NCBI GenBank assembly: GCA_035299065.1
Contig: DATGXI010000100.1
Span: 1-28,662 of the forward strand
Origin: DASPJQ01 sp035299065
Lineage (GTDB): Bacteria > Bacteroidota > Bacteroidia > Flavobacteriales_D > UBA2798
DNA length: 28,662 nt
Direction: 5' to 3'
Part shown: in pieces, positions 16,751 through 25,855 of the stretch
Position numbering within the stretch: position 1 is the stretch's first letter
Layout: each line of letters starts with the position of its first letter
Program-made: the position numbers and the translations under genes
Notes under the pieces: model-generated
Told to the model about the DNA's origin: nothing
The model's input: the letters and a program-made list of their open reading frames with translations, nothing else
The model's database searches: none

Positions 16751-19700
16751 ATGAAAAAGCACTTAAAATACCTGGTCATTTTAATAGCAGGTTTTACACT
16801 AAGCACAAGTGAAATCAAAGCGCAGATCGATACCGTTTTTTGGTTTGGTGCGCCCTGGGTAACACCTGACCACTGGTGGCGTGATCCAATTGCGTTTGAA
16901 GTTTCAACCTTCAACTATCCTTCAACTACGGTTAGGATACAGCAACCTTCGTCAACCTATGACACCACATTTACAATTGGGCCCAATACACTTTTCACGA
17001 AGTATATGCACCACATGATGGACTCCCTTGAAAACAAACCTGCAGACGCAGTCTTGCATCATGGGTTTAAAATCTCTGCGAATCATCCCATAACAGTGGT
17101 ATATGACGTTATTACACGTGCAACTAACTTTTATAATCCGGAAACCTACTCACTAAAGGGGCAAAACGGCATGGGAACCGAATTCGTGTTACCGTTTCAA
17201 ACCTTATGGGACAATCAAACCCTTGGTGGTGATTTGAATGGTGACGGAACTGTAACGCAGCCATTTCAACAAGCCATTGTAACCGCAACAGAAGACAATA
17301 CAACCATTTATATTACACCCCGGTGTCCCGTTGTTGGAGGACACCCCGCCAATGTTACTTATGCTGTATTTCTTCCCTTCAAGGGAATGACCTATAACAT
17401 TCAAAACCTCACCCAAAATACAAATGTGGTTGGCAACAACCTGGCCGGCTCCATTGTGGTATCTGACAAACCTGTATCAGTAACCGTATCTGATGACTCT
17501 GTTAACCCTGCCGGTGGTGGCGGTTGCCATGACTTGATGGGTGACCAGATTGTACCAACGGATGTTATTGGGAATGAATACATTATTAACCGCGGATTCC
17601 TGAATGCAGGATCCAACGAATCCTTTTTTGTTCTTGCAACCGAAAACTTTACTACCGTAACAATTGATAATGGAACAACAACTACAACCATTTTAAACCA
17701 GGGCGATACTTATCCGTTTAGCATTACAACGGCACTAACGTATGTAAATTCTGATAAACCAGTTTATTTATTGCATATGTCAGGTTATGGCTGCGAGTTA
17801 GGTGAAGCAATACTTCCTCCATTAAATTGTGCAGGATCTGACACCGTTGCATTTGCTCGTCCAAACAACCAGAGCTTCTTATTGAATCTTTTGTGCAAAT
17901 CAGGAGCTGAAGGATCATTTTTATTAAATGGAAGCGCTGCCCCCATTACTGCAGGCGCATTTACACCTGTACCAGGTACGGGTGGAGCATGGATGGGAGC
18001 ACAAATTTCGTTTACCACAGCAATTGTTCCTGTTGGTTCAGCAAACCTTATTACCAATTCAACCGATTTATTCAGCATGGGAGTAATTAACGGAGGTGCC
18101 AGTACCGGCTGTTTATACCATTACTTATCATCTTTCATTCGCAGGGTATACACCAATGCAGGAAACGACACCATACTGTGTAACGGCAATCCTTCCATAG
18201 CTTTAAACGGCAGTGTAACCGGTGGATCAACAACCGGTATTTGGACTGTACTTGATGGAACAGGAACCGTAAACACACCAACTAACCTAACTACCACTTA
18301 CGCACCTACCACCAGTGATTATGCGCAGGGATATTTAACGTTTGTTCTTTCGTCAACAGGTAACTGTAATCCGGTTACCGATACCATGAAAGTAACATTC
18401 ATTCAATCGCCAATTGTAAGTGCCGGTGGTGACAATACGTATTGTACCAATAATGTTGGTGATATACCCGTAAATGGCACATTGAGCTTTGCAGCAGGTG
18501 CAAGCTGGAGCGGTGGTTCGGGAGGAGCATTTGCAAGTTCAGGATCGCTCAGCACATTGTACACACCTTCACCTGCCGATCTTGCGCAGGACAGTCTTGT
18601 ATTGTACCTGACATCAGCCGGAAGTTTCTTCTCGTGCCCGAATGACCAGGATACCGTTGTCATTTATTTTACCGATCCACCTGTTGTGGTAGCAGGACCT
18701 GACCAGGTTATTTGCTCAAACACCGCAGTTGTTGACCTTAACGGATCTGTTACCGGTGCATCAACAACTGGCCAGTGGACTACAACCGGAGCCGGCTCAT
18801 TCAGTCCTTCAGACCTTTTGCTGAATGCTGATTACAATGTGAGCAGTACCGACACAGCTGTAGGGTCAATCTACATTACACTTACATCAACCGGTAACGG
18901 GAATTGCAATGCCGTGCAGGATAGTTTACAGGTAACCATTTTAAATAAACCAGTAATCACCATTACATCTTCTGACACAGTTTGTGCCAACTTATCAAAC
19001 TTTCCACTAACCGCAACCGTTACCACAGGTTTCACAACAACATGGACCGAAACAGGTTTTGGAAATGTGGTTGCACCGGGATCGTTAAACACAAGTTATA
19101 ATGTTAGTCCGATTGATACCGCAAATGGATTTGTAGATGTATACATTTCAACAAATGGTGGTATTTGCCCTACTGAAACAGATTCGATGCGTGTTTATTT
19201 TATTACACCACCACAAGCATTTGCAGGTGCCGACCAGGCATTTTGTGAAAATGAAGTTATTCAATTGAATGGAACCGTTACTGGCGGTGGATCAGTTTCC
19301 GGGTCATGGACATCAACTGGTACCGGTTTGTTCAGCCCTGGAAGTGCATTCCTGGTAACTACGTATACACCTTCACCGTTAGATATTTCTTCAGGTGGCC
19401 TTGAATTAATTTTAACTACCAGCAGTGCATTTGGTTGTAATCCTGATGACGATACGCTTTTTGTTACCTTTAAAACACCTCCGGTAGCCAGCTTCAGCAA
19501 CACAACTGCTTGCGCAGGTGACAACACAAGCTTTACTGACCTTTCAACACCTTCGGCAAGCGTGAATAGCTGGAACTGGGATTTTGGTGACTTCACCTCA
19601 AGCATTGCGAGCGACCCAATTCACAGCTATACCAGCAGTGGGACATTCAGCGTGACATTGGTAGCAGGTTCCAGCAATGGATGTTATGATACTACTGTAC

Positions 19701-20482
19701 AAAGTGTAACCGTTCATCCTTTACCAATTGCTGACTTCACCTATGGTGCCCTGTGCGAAGGAACACCCGTTCAATTCCTTGACAATTCATTTATTTCTTC
19801 AGGCAGTATAACGGGCTGGACCTATACGTTTGGTGATGGTTCACCAACCGTTAACCTGGAAGATCCAACACATGTATATAACGGCACAGGAACGTTTTCA
19901 GTAACCTTACAGGTTACTTCAGCCCTGGGTTGCATTGATACAGTTGTTCACAATGTAAATGTGTTGCCACGTCCGGTTGCCTCCTTTGATGCATCGCCAA
20001 ACCCTGTTGTGGTGCTTGAAGATGTAAACTTTACCGACCAGTCAACCGGAGGCGTTACGGGATGGTACTGGAACTTTGGCGATTCACTTGGTACAAATGT
20101 GCAAAACCCTTCACACAATTACCCGAACGGTGGAAGCTATTGGGTAACACTGGTGGTAACCGATGCCAATGGATGCGAGGATACGGCACGACTGGAAATA
20201 CTGGTTGCTTTAATGCCGGTATTGCCAACAGCATTTACGCCAAATGGTGACGGTGAAAATGATGTATTCATTATTCGCGGGGGACCATTTAACGCCACTG
20301 ATTTTAATGTTTACAACAACTGGGGACAATTGATATTCCACACCAACGATGCGTTGGTTGGTTGGGACGGCACCTTTAATGGGGTTGATCAGCCAATGGG
20401 TGTTTTTACCTGGACATTTGAGGTTACCATTGCTAACGGAAAAGTCATCCGCCAAACGGGTGACGTAACTTTATTGCGTTAA
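16751..20482 (+). CDS. cassette C adhesin: IgGFc-binding-like T9SS type B cargo
   Basis: This is a 1243-aa secreted protein, the largest in the window. I chose the ATG at 16751; the frame also contains a TTG two codons earlier. A signal peptide (to EIKA/Q, ~24) precedes IDTVFWFGAPWV and an IgGFc_binding-like domain (about 26-460) that parallels adhesin B (LAGSIVVSDKPVSVTV, MGDQIV). Five stalk modules (~466-911), three PKD-like modules (~912-1156, including WNWDFGD and WYWNFGD) and a type B sorting domain (~1157-1243) follow. The sorting domain has TAFTPNGDGENDVF, VYNNWGQLIFHT and GWDGTFNG and ends GDVTLLR. This C-terminus is much closer to adhesin A than to B, although its N-terminal half is related to B, so the protein looks mosaic. 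The cognate PorP starts 5 bp downstream. Confidence 0.92.
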   Translation: MKKHLKYLVILIAGFTLSTSEIKAQIDTVFWFGAPWVTPDHWWRDPIAFEVSTFNYPSTTVRIQQPSSTYDTTFTIGPNTLFTKYMHHMMDSLENKPADAVLHHGFKISANHPITVVYDVITRATNFYNPETYSLKGQNGMGTEFVLPFQTLWDNQTLGGDLNGDGTVTQPFQQAIVTATEDNTTIYITPRCPVVGGHPANVTYAVFLPFKGMTYNIQNLTQNTNVVGNNLAGSIVVSDKPVSVTVSDDSVNPAGGGGCHDLMGDQIVPTDVIGNEYIINRGFLNAGSNESFFVLATENFTTVTIDNGTTTTTILNQGDTYPFSITTALTYVNSDKPVYLLHMSGYGCELGEAILPPLNCAGSDTVAFARPNNQSFLLNLLCKSGAEGSFLLNGSAAPITAGAFTPVPGTGGAWMGAQISFTTAIVPVGSANLITNSTDLFSMGVINGGASTGCLYHYLSSFIRRVYTNAGNDTILCNGNPSIALNGSVTGGSTTGIWTVLDGTGTVNTPTNLTTTYAPTTSDYAQGYLTFVLSSTGNCNPVTDTMKVTFIQSPIVSAGGDNTYCTNNVGDIPVNGTLSFAAGASWSGGSGGAFASSGSLSTLYTPSPADLAQDSLVLYLTSAGSFFSCPNDQDTVVIYFTDPPVVVAGPDQVICSNTAVVDLNGSVTGASTTGQWTTTGAGSFSPSDLLLNADYNVSSTDTAVGSIYITLTSTGNGNCNAVQDSLQVTILNKPVITITSSDTVCANLSNFPLTATVTTGFTTTWTETGFGNVVAPGSLNTSYNVSPIDTANGFVDVYISTNGGICPTETDSMRVYFITPPQAFAGADQAFCENEVIQLNGTVTGGGSVSGSWTSTGTGLFSPGSAFLVTTYTPSPLDISSGGLELILTTSSAFGCNPDDDTLFVTFKTPPVASFSNTTACAGDNTSFTDLSTPSASVNSWNWDFGDFTSSIASDPIHSYTSSGTFSVTLVAGSSNGCYDTTVQSVTVHPLPIADFTYGALCEGTPVQFLDNSFISSGSITGWTYTFGDGSPTVNLEDPTHVYNGTGTFSVTLQVTSALGCIDTVVHNVNVLPRPVASFDASPNPVVVLEDVNFTDQSTGGVTGWYWNFGDSLGTNVQNPSHNYPNGGSYWVTLVVTDANGCEDTARLEILVALMPVLPTAFTPNGDGENDVFIIRGGPFNATDFNVYNNWGQLIFHTNDALVGWDGTFNGVDQPMGVFTWTFEVTIANGKVIRQTGDVTLLR

Positions 20483-20487
20483 GAATT

Positions 20488-21477
20488 ATGAAGAAATTAA
20501 TATTGATACTAACGGGTTGCGCACTTATGAACAGTGCACGCTCACAGGATTTTCACCTGAGCATGTACGATGCCGCCCCTCTCTTTTTAAACCCATCAAT
20601 GACCGGTGTAATTGAGGGCGACTGGCGCCTGCATCTTCAATGCCGTACCCAATGGCGTGCTGTGAACTTTAAACCTTACAACACAGCTCTTTTGAGCTTT
20701 GACATGCCGGTAGGCAAATGGGGATTTGGCGCCCAAATAATTGAAGCCCGCGCGGGTATTGGAAACTACAATGCATTGCAGGGTACGGCCAATGTTGCAT
20801 ACACGGTACCTCTCAGCAAAAACAAAGCACATAACCTTTCATTTGGTGTGCAGGCTGGCGTTATACAAAAGTCAAGCGAGTATAAATTATACACGTTCGA
20901 CAACCAGTATGTAACAACCAATGGTGGTGGCTTTGATCAAAGCCTTGCAACCAATGAGAGTTTTGCCAACCAGGCTATATTGCTACCGGTTGTAAATGCA
21001 GGTATCATGTATTACTATGCAAAACAGCAGGCGAAATTAAATCCGTTTATTGGGTTTACATCATTCAACCTGATCGAACCAAAGGAAACGTTTTTCATGG
21101 CCAATAATAAATGGCCAATGCGCCATTACCTCCATGTAGGTACACGTATAAATTTAACCGAGACCATTTATTTATTGCCAAAAGTGCTGGTAATGCAGCA
21201 GGGTAACGCCAATGAACAAACGTTTGCCGTAGATGCCGGCTTTTATTTTAAGCATTCACAATTGTATTTTATACCCGGTTTAATTTACCGTACAAAAGAC
21301 GCGTCCATCCTGTCACTTGGGTTCAGGAAAAACAGTTACATAGGCAAAATATCATACGATTTTAACATGTCAACCCTTACGCCCAATTCAAATGGTCGTG
21401 GTGGGCTTGAAGTATCGTTCACTTATATACACATGAAAGAAAAACCAAAAGGCCACAAAGTTTGTCCGCGTTTGTAA
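20488..21477 (+). CDS. PorP/SprF-family T9SS outer-membrane protein (cassette C)
   Basis: This 329-aa paralogue of the cassette A protein has a signal peptide (to ARS/QDF, ~19), the family start QDFHLSMYDAAP..LNPSMTG, CRTQWRAV, and a long series of beta-strands. Stretches such as NAGIMYYYAK, LNPFIGF, RTKDAS and GRGGLEVSFTYI have close counterparts in cassette A. It ends KVCPRL, sharing the CPR ending of cassette A. It lies 5 bp after adhesin C and 20 bp before the PorE-like gene. Its likely role is cognate export or attachment factor for adhesin C at the outer membrane, based on family knowledge of SprF and type B cargo. Confidence 0.93.
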   Translation: MKKLILILTGCALMNSARSQDFHLSMYDAAPLFLNPSMTGVIEGDWRLHLQCRTQWRAVNFKPYNTALLSFDMPVGKWGFGAQIIEARAGIGNYNALQGTANVAYTVPLSKNKAHNLSFGVQAGVIQKSSEYKLYTFDNQYVTTNGGGFDQSLATNESFANQAILLPVVNAGIMYYYAKQQAKLNPFIGFTSFNLIEPKETFFMANNKWPMRHYLHVGTRINLTETIYLLPKVLVMQQGNANEQTFAVDAGFYFKHSQLYFIPGLIYRTKDASILSLGFRKNSYIGKISYDFNMSTLTPNSNGRGGLEVSFTYIHMKEKPKGHKVCPRL

Positions 21478-21497
21478 TTATTTTTTGAAACAAGACT

Positions 21498-23582
21498 ATG
21501 AAGAGATTTTTTTCAATACTATTTGTACTGGTTGTTTTTGGTGCAGGTGCTCAATCCAAAAAAGTGTGGTTGTATTATGCCGATCAGTTTTATAAAAAAG
21601 GCGATTATGCCTCGGCTCTGGATTACTATAATAAAATACTGGATGACTCAACCATTTTAAAAACCTCGTGGATTTTACCGTACGAGGCAAGTATTGGCAA
21701 CCAAAAACTGGAAAACAAAGAAGTAAATGCCGACAGTACACGTAAAGTTAAACTGAAAGACTACGTGGAACACCAGGTGGCCATGTGTTACAAATACACA
21801 TTTGATTACCCACATGCAGTAACCCAGTTTAAAAAAACAGCTGATAAAGGTTCTTACCCTGACGATAAATTCATGTATGCCGAAGCGTTGATGAACATGA
21901 AACGGTATGCCGAAGCGGTTGAAGGATTTGAAAATTACCTGACTTCTGATAAGAAAAATGATTCGTTGGCAAAAGCAGCACAACGCCACATGACCGGTTG
22001 TTTTTATGCCATGGACTCAAACAACGTAAAAACAAATTACGTGGTTACGTTTGGCGATACCGCTGTTTTCAATAAAGGAACTGCTTCTTTTGCTCCAATG
22101 TGGTGGGGAAGTTTTAATAAACTCATATTTACAAGTGCGCGTACAGGAGGCATACTTATTGACCCCGAAAAACAACAGTCAGAATACCTGTGTGATTTGT
22201 ATTGGGTAGAATCAGAAGGTGATAGTGCCTGGGGCAAAGTTCACAATTTTGGTCGCCCTGTTAACAGCGCGCAGCATGATGCGTCTGGTGCATTTACCAT
22301 TGACGATGTATTGTATTTCACACGCTGGAATGATTTGAACCCAAATGAACGAAACATGTACATGGCACGCATGATGAACGGCAAATGGTTTGAAGCACTT
22401 AAATTGGATACTGCTGTAAACATACCGGGATGCAAAGCCATTAACCCTTTTGTGAGCATGGATGGAACTACCCTGTACTTTTCAAGTAACCGCCCGGGGG
22501 GATCAGGTGGAATGGATATTTGGAGCATACAAATTGACGAACGCGGAAATCCAATTTCAAAGGCAAAAAATTTAGGCAAGGCCATTAATACTCCTTATGA
22601 TGAAGTAACCCCTTTCTTTCATACCGTATCCTCTACCCTTTACTTTTCCTCGAACGGCCATGCAACCATGGGCGGACTTGATATTTTCAAAAGTACATTT
22701 GACATAGATGCAGAAGCGTATGGTGATCCGGTTAACATGGGAATGCCCATCAATTCAAGTAAAGACGATGCGTATTTGATATGGGACCGTTTCATGAAAA
22801 AAGGTTATTTCTCAAGTGACCGCGAGGAATGTGAAAGCGGGCATTGTTATGATATTTACATGGTAAACAACGGTAAAATTGAAATTAAACTGGAAGGTAC
22901 CGTTTACGACCAGGAAACCGAAGAGCCTATTCCAAATTCATTGGTAACATTTAAAGATGTGAAGGGTGAAGCTGAACCGTTTTTTATTACCACCGATGAA
23001 AAAGGATACTATAATACGGAATTGACACAGGAGCAGGAATTGTTTTTAAAAGCACAAAAGGTAAAATACTTTGCCGATGCTGCTGCACTGAATACAAACG
23101 GAATTACCGAGTCCACTACCCTTGTACAGGACTTTTTCCTGAAACCACAACCTGCTGAAGGTGTGGAGATCGAAATTGAAGGTATAGAGTACGACTTTAA
23201 CAAAGCCACTCTACGTCCAAAATCAATGGCTGTACTTGACAAATTATTTGACTTCCTTCAATTGAACGACAACTTATCGGTAGAGATTAAAGCGCATACC
23301 GATTGCCGTGGCAGTGATGCTTCAAACATGGATCTTTCACAAAGACGTGCAAAAAGTTGCGTGGACTACCTCGTGCAAAAAGGCATTGCGGTGTCGCGTT
23401 TACATCCACAGGGTTATGGCGAAACACAACCAATTCCGGGTCATGAGTGCGATGTGATTGAAAAACTCAAAAACACCGACAAGGCAAAATTTGAGCAGCT
23501 TCATCAGGAAAACAGGAGAACAGCATTTCGCGTAACCAAAGAAGGAAGCCTTGACCCCGTATTGAAAAGCAAAGGAGAGTAG
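21498..23582 (+). CDS. PorE-like OmpA-family protein (cassette C)
   Basis: This 694-aa paralogue of the cassette A protein has the same domain order: signal peptide (AGA/Q); TPR-like region (ADQFYKKGDYASALDYYNKIL); PD40-like propeller repeats (TLYFSSNRPGGSGGMDIW, YFSSNGHATMGGLDIF); a regulatory-like beta domain (LVTFKDVKGEAEPFF); and an OmpA domain with Asp602 (AHTDCRGSD) and Arg617 (SQRRAKS) for peptidoglycan contact. By eye, about three quarters of the residues are identical to cassette A over the 85-residue regulatory-like domain. The OmpA domain is also close, while the N-terminal parts differ much more. It probably anchors the cassette C export complex to the cell wall, as proposed for PorE. 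No terminator is obvious after it. Confidence 0.9.
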   Translation: MKRFFSILFVLVVFGAGAQSKKVWLYYADQFYKKGDYASALDYYNKILDDSTILKTSWILPYEASIGNQKLENKEVNADSTRKVKLKDYVEHQVAMCYKYTFDYPHAVTQFKKTADKGSYPDDKFMYAEALMNMKRYAEAVEGFENYLTSDKKNDSLAKAAQRHMTGCFYAMDSNNVKTNYVVTFGDTAVFNKGTASFAPMWWGSFNKLIFTSARTGGILIDPEKQQSEYLCDLYWVESEGDSAWGKVHNFGRPVNSAQHDASGAFTIDDVLYFTRWNDLNPNERNMYMARMMNGKWFEALKLDTAVNIPGCKAINPFVSMDGTTLYFSSNRPGGSGGMDIWSIQIDERGNPISKAKNLGKAINTPYDEVTPFFHTVSSTLYFSSNGHATMGGLDIFKSTFDIDAEAYGDPVNMGMPINSSKDDAYLIWDRFMKKGYFSSDREECESGHCYDIYMVNNGKIEIKLEGTVYDQETEEPIPNSLVTFKDVKGEAEPFFITTDEKGYYNTELTQEQELFLKAQKVKYFADAAALNTNGITESTTLVQDFFLKPQPAEGVEIEIEGIEYDFNKATLRPKSMAVLDKLFDFLQLNDNLSVEIKAHTDCRGSDASNMDLSQRRAKSCVDYLVQKGIAVSRLHPQGYGETQPIPGHECDVIEKLKNTDKAKFEQLHQENRRTAFRVTKEGSLDPVLKSKGE

Positions 23583-23703
23583 TCTTTTTTGATGTTGATT
23601 TATGAAAACGCATGTGTGCTCTCTGAGAATATGTGCATTTATTTTATCGCACGTAAACATGCTTGATGTGATATGAATTGATTCTTTACTACTTTTATTC
23701 AAG

Positions 23704-25782
23704 GTGAATAATTCAATTTACATAAGGCGTAAAAACAAGCTTTATCTTGAAAAGGGCAATGCTTCACTGCCGCAGGATTATATTTTAAATTTACTCAAGA
23801 ACATTGAAGCGCTTGGATACACCCTTTCTCCCGAAGTGATAGAAACTTTATCCACCTTATCCATTGAGCGACTTAAACCATTTTACAAGCAACTTATTGC
23901 CGACCTGCAAGAAAACGTGGGTGCTCGTTTCCAGTTTAAACCCATGTACCCAAACTTCCCCGAACAGGTAAAAGCCTTAAGCGAACAGGAATTATACACC
24001 AATGCCTTTTGGCATTATGTGGGTGATTGGATAGGACAACGTATTTTAACCAACTATCAAAAAAAAGAAAGAGAACCTTTAAAAGACAATGTAAAACTGA
24101 AAGTAATTCAACTCGGAAACAAAGAGGATTTCAATGCCATTTATACGCGTTTGTTAAGTGCAAAAACATCCATCTCTGATGCAGATAAAAAAGACCTTGA
24201 GTGGTTCATTAAAAATTATGGCAACAAAATAGTTGATCTTACTCCTGACACGATCCCTTTAAAAGAAAATGTTGCCAGTTTTATTGGATATTTACTCAAA
24301 AACAACCTTGAAGTTGAAAAACAGTTTGATAAACATGTAAAAACTGCCACGGACGTGTTACGAGTGGCCACAGCAATTTCAGACGGTGATGTAAGCCTGG
24401 CTGAAAACACAAAGTTTAAGGCCATTTCAAACCGCAACAGGAAACTACTCTTACACTCGCTTGAAAAAATTGGAGCAATAACCGAAGATATGTTGCGCCA
24501 TAAAAATAGATGGAAACGATTAGGTGAAAAGCTGCATCCGTTCGAATACAAAAAAAGATTTCCAATATGTTGTGAGGCTTTTGATGTAATTAGAAATGAT
24601 AAACCTTTTACCACATTCAATGGGAAAATTGAAAAATCTATTTTAAGCCAGGACGTTGCTACCCTTATCAATTTATTGAGATTACGACCAGGTGAATTGG
24701 CCAGGAGGCTTGATAAATTACTGAGAATGAGCGCTGAATCAGTATCAATTACAGAGGCATTTAAAGAAGTTTCAATAAAAGTGTCTTCACCGGTTTTATT
24801 ACAGGTTCATACCCATTTTAAACATAGAAATTCACCAAAAGAATTAAGGATATTTTTTCCGAAAGGAGAGGTTGGCAAAGCCAGATCCATAAAAAACGAA
24901 TTGGCTCCACTTAATGAGCAGGTGTGTAACGAAATTGTGGCTATTTGTGAAAACACACTTATTGAACGCTTTAAAAAATACGAACCTCTGGGCAATGTTT
25001 ATATTGATGAAACACTAAACGATTATACCGTTCCGTTTGCTCAACGTTCGGCCTCAAAAGCATTAAAAACCATTTCACGGGGAAGTAAAATTAATTTACC
25101 CGCTGGGAACACAATCCGTTTTTTCATTTATTGGAAAGATGGATTTAGCCGTACCGATATTGACTTATCGGCCTTGGCTTTGGATGCAAACAGCGGAGTA
25201 AAAACCACCATAGCGTATTACAATTTAAAAGACTTTGGCGGCTATCACAGTGGCGACATTACATCGGCACCTGATGGCGCTTCAGAATTTATTGACATTG
25301 AAATCTCAAAATGTCTTGAACAGGGTGTTCGTTATATTCTCATGAGCGTTAATTCTTATACAAATCAACCCTACTGCCATTTGCCGGTTTGTTTTGCGGG
25401 TTTTATGATGCGGCAATTTACAAATAGTGGTGAAATTTATGACCCGGTAACAGTAGAGAATAAATTCGACTTAACTGCTAATACACGTGTGGCCATTCCA
25501 ATTATTATTGATCTGGTTGACCGAAAAGCTATCTGGACCGACATTTCGTTGAAAGGAAATCCTTCAACCAATAACAATGTGCACAACAATCTTTGCTCAA
25601 CAACCATTATTAACAAAGCAATGACAAGCCTTGTAAAACCAAACTTATATGATTTATTTACCCTGCATGTACGGGCAAGGGGGCAAAAAACAAATGACAT
25701 TAACAAGGCAAACACTATATTTGCCGTTGACAAAGGGATTAAACCCACAGACATTGACATTCTGGTTTCAGAATATTTATAA
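23704..25782 (+). CDS. helical protein with TerD-like C-terminal region
   Basis: This 692-aa protein has no signal peptide or membrane segment, so it is probably cytoplasmic. Residues 1-~450 are largely helical and basic, with stretches such as TAISDGDVSLAENTKF, SNRNRKLLLHSLEKI and RLRPGELARRLDKLLR (near 325-341), which look like alpha-helical repeats. From about 461 the sequence turns beta-rich: IRFFIYWKDG, DIDLSALALD, AYYNLK, HSGDITSAPDGASEFIDIEI, and RYILMSVNSY. That pattern resembles the TerD (tellurium/stress) fold, but the usual calcium-site spacing cannot be confirmed by eye. TerD proteins belong to chemical-stress and phage-defence-linked systems, yet no other ter gene is here. The start is GTG at 23704: an in-frame stop lies at 23674 and the next ATG is ~80 codons in. 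The assignment of both parts is tentative. Confidence 0.75.
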   Translation: MNNSIYIRRKNKLYLEKGNASLPQDYILNLLKNIEALGYTLSPEVIETLSTLSIERLKPFYKQLIADLQENVGARFQFKPMYPNFPEQVKALSEQELYTNAFWHYVGDWIGQRILTNYQKKEREPLKDNVKLKVIQLGNKEDFNAIYTRLLSAKTSISDADKKDLEWFIKNYGNKIVDLTPDTIPLKENVASFIGYLLKNNLEVEKQFDKHVKTATDVLRVATAISDGDVSLAENTKFKAISNRNRKLLLHSLEKIGAITEDMLRHKNRWKRLGEKLHPFEYKKRFPICCEAFDVIRNDKPFTTFNGKIEKSILSQDVATLINLLRLRPGELARRLDKLLRMSAESVSITEAFKEVSIKVSSPVLLQVHTHFKHRNSPKELRIFFPKGEVGKARSIKNELAPLNEQVCNEIVAICENTLIERFKKYEPLGNVYIDETLNDYTVPFAQRSASKALKTISRGSKINLPAGNTIRFFIYWKDGFSRTDIDLSALALDANSGVKTTIAYYNLKDFGGYHSGDITSAPDGASEFIDIEISKCLEQGVRYILMSVNSYTNQPYCHLPVCFAGFMMRQFTNSGEIYDPVTVENKFDLTANTRVAIPIIIDLVDRKAIWTDISLKGNPSTNNNVHNNLCSTTIINKAMTSLVKPNLYDLFTLHVRARGQKTNDINKANTIFAVDKGIKPTDIDILVSEYL

Positions 25783-25854
25783 AAAATCCGGGGGCTATTC
25801 AGTTGCTTCCTTCTATTTCCGATCCAGCGATTGATCTTTCCCCCGGTTTTTTTT
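25783..25854. terminator. probable bidirectional terminator between convergent genes
   Basis: CCGGGGG (25788-25794) pairs with CCCCCGG (25840-25846). An A-tract precedes it and eight Ts follow, so it can serve the TerD-like gene (+) and the membrane-protein gene (-). The 45-nt loop is long and contains a small GATC/GATC inverted repeat, which lowers confidence. Confidence 0.6.
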
Positions 25855-25855
25855 A

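Noticed and set aside
12215..20482. Reading adhesins B and C as true antibody-binding virulence factors
   Set aside because: The IgGFc-binding-like label is only a domain-family name. Nothing in the window indicates a host-associated lifestyle or Fc binding.
23610..23662. Hairpin GCATGT-GTGC / GCAC-gtaa-ACATGC after the cassette C OmpA gene
   Set aside because: The stem needs a 4-nt bulge and a ~29-nt loop and has no T-tract. It is not convincing as a terminator or structured RNA.
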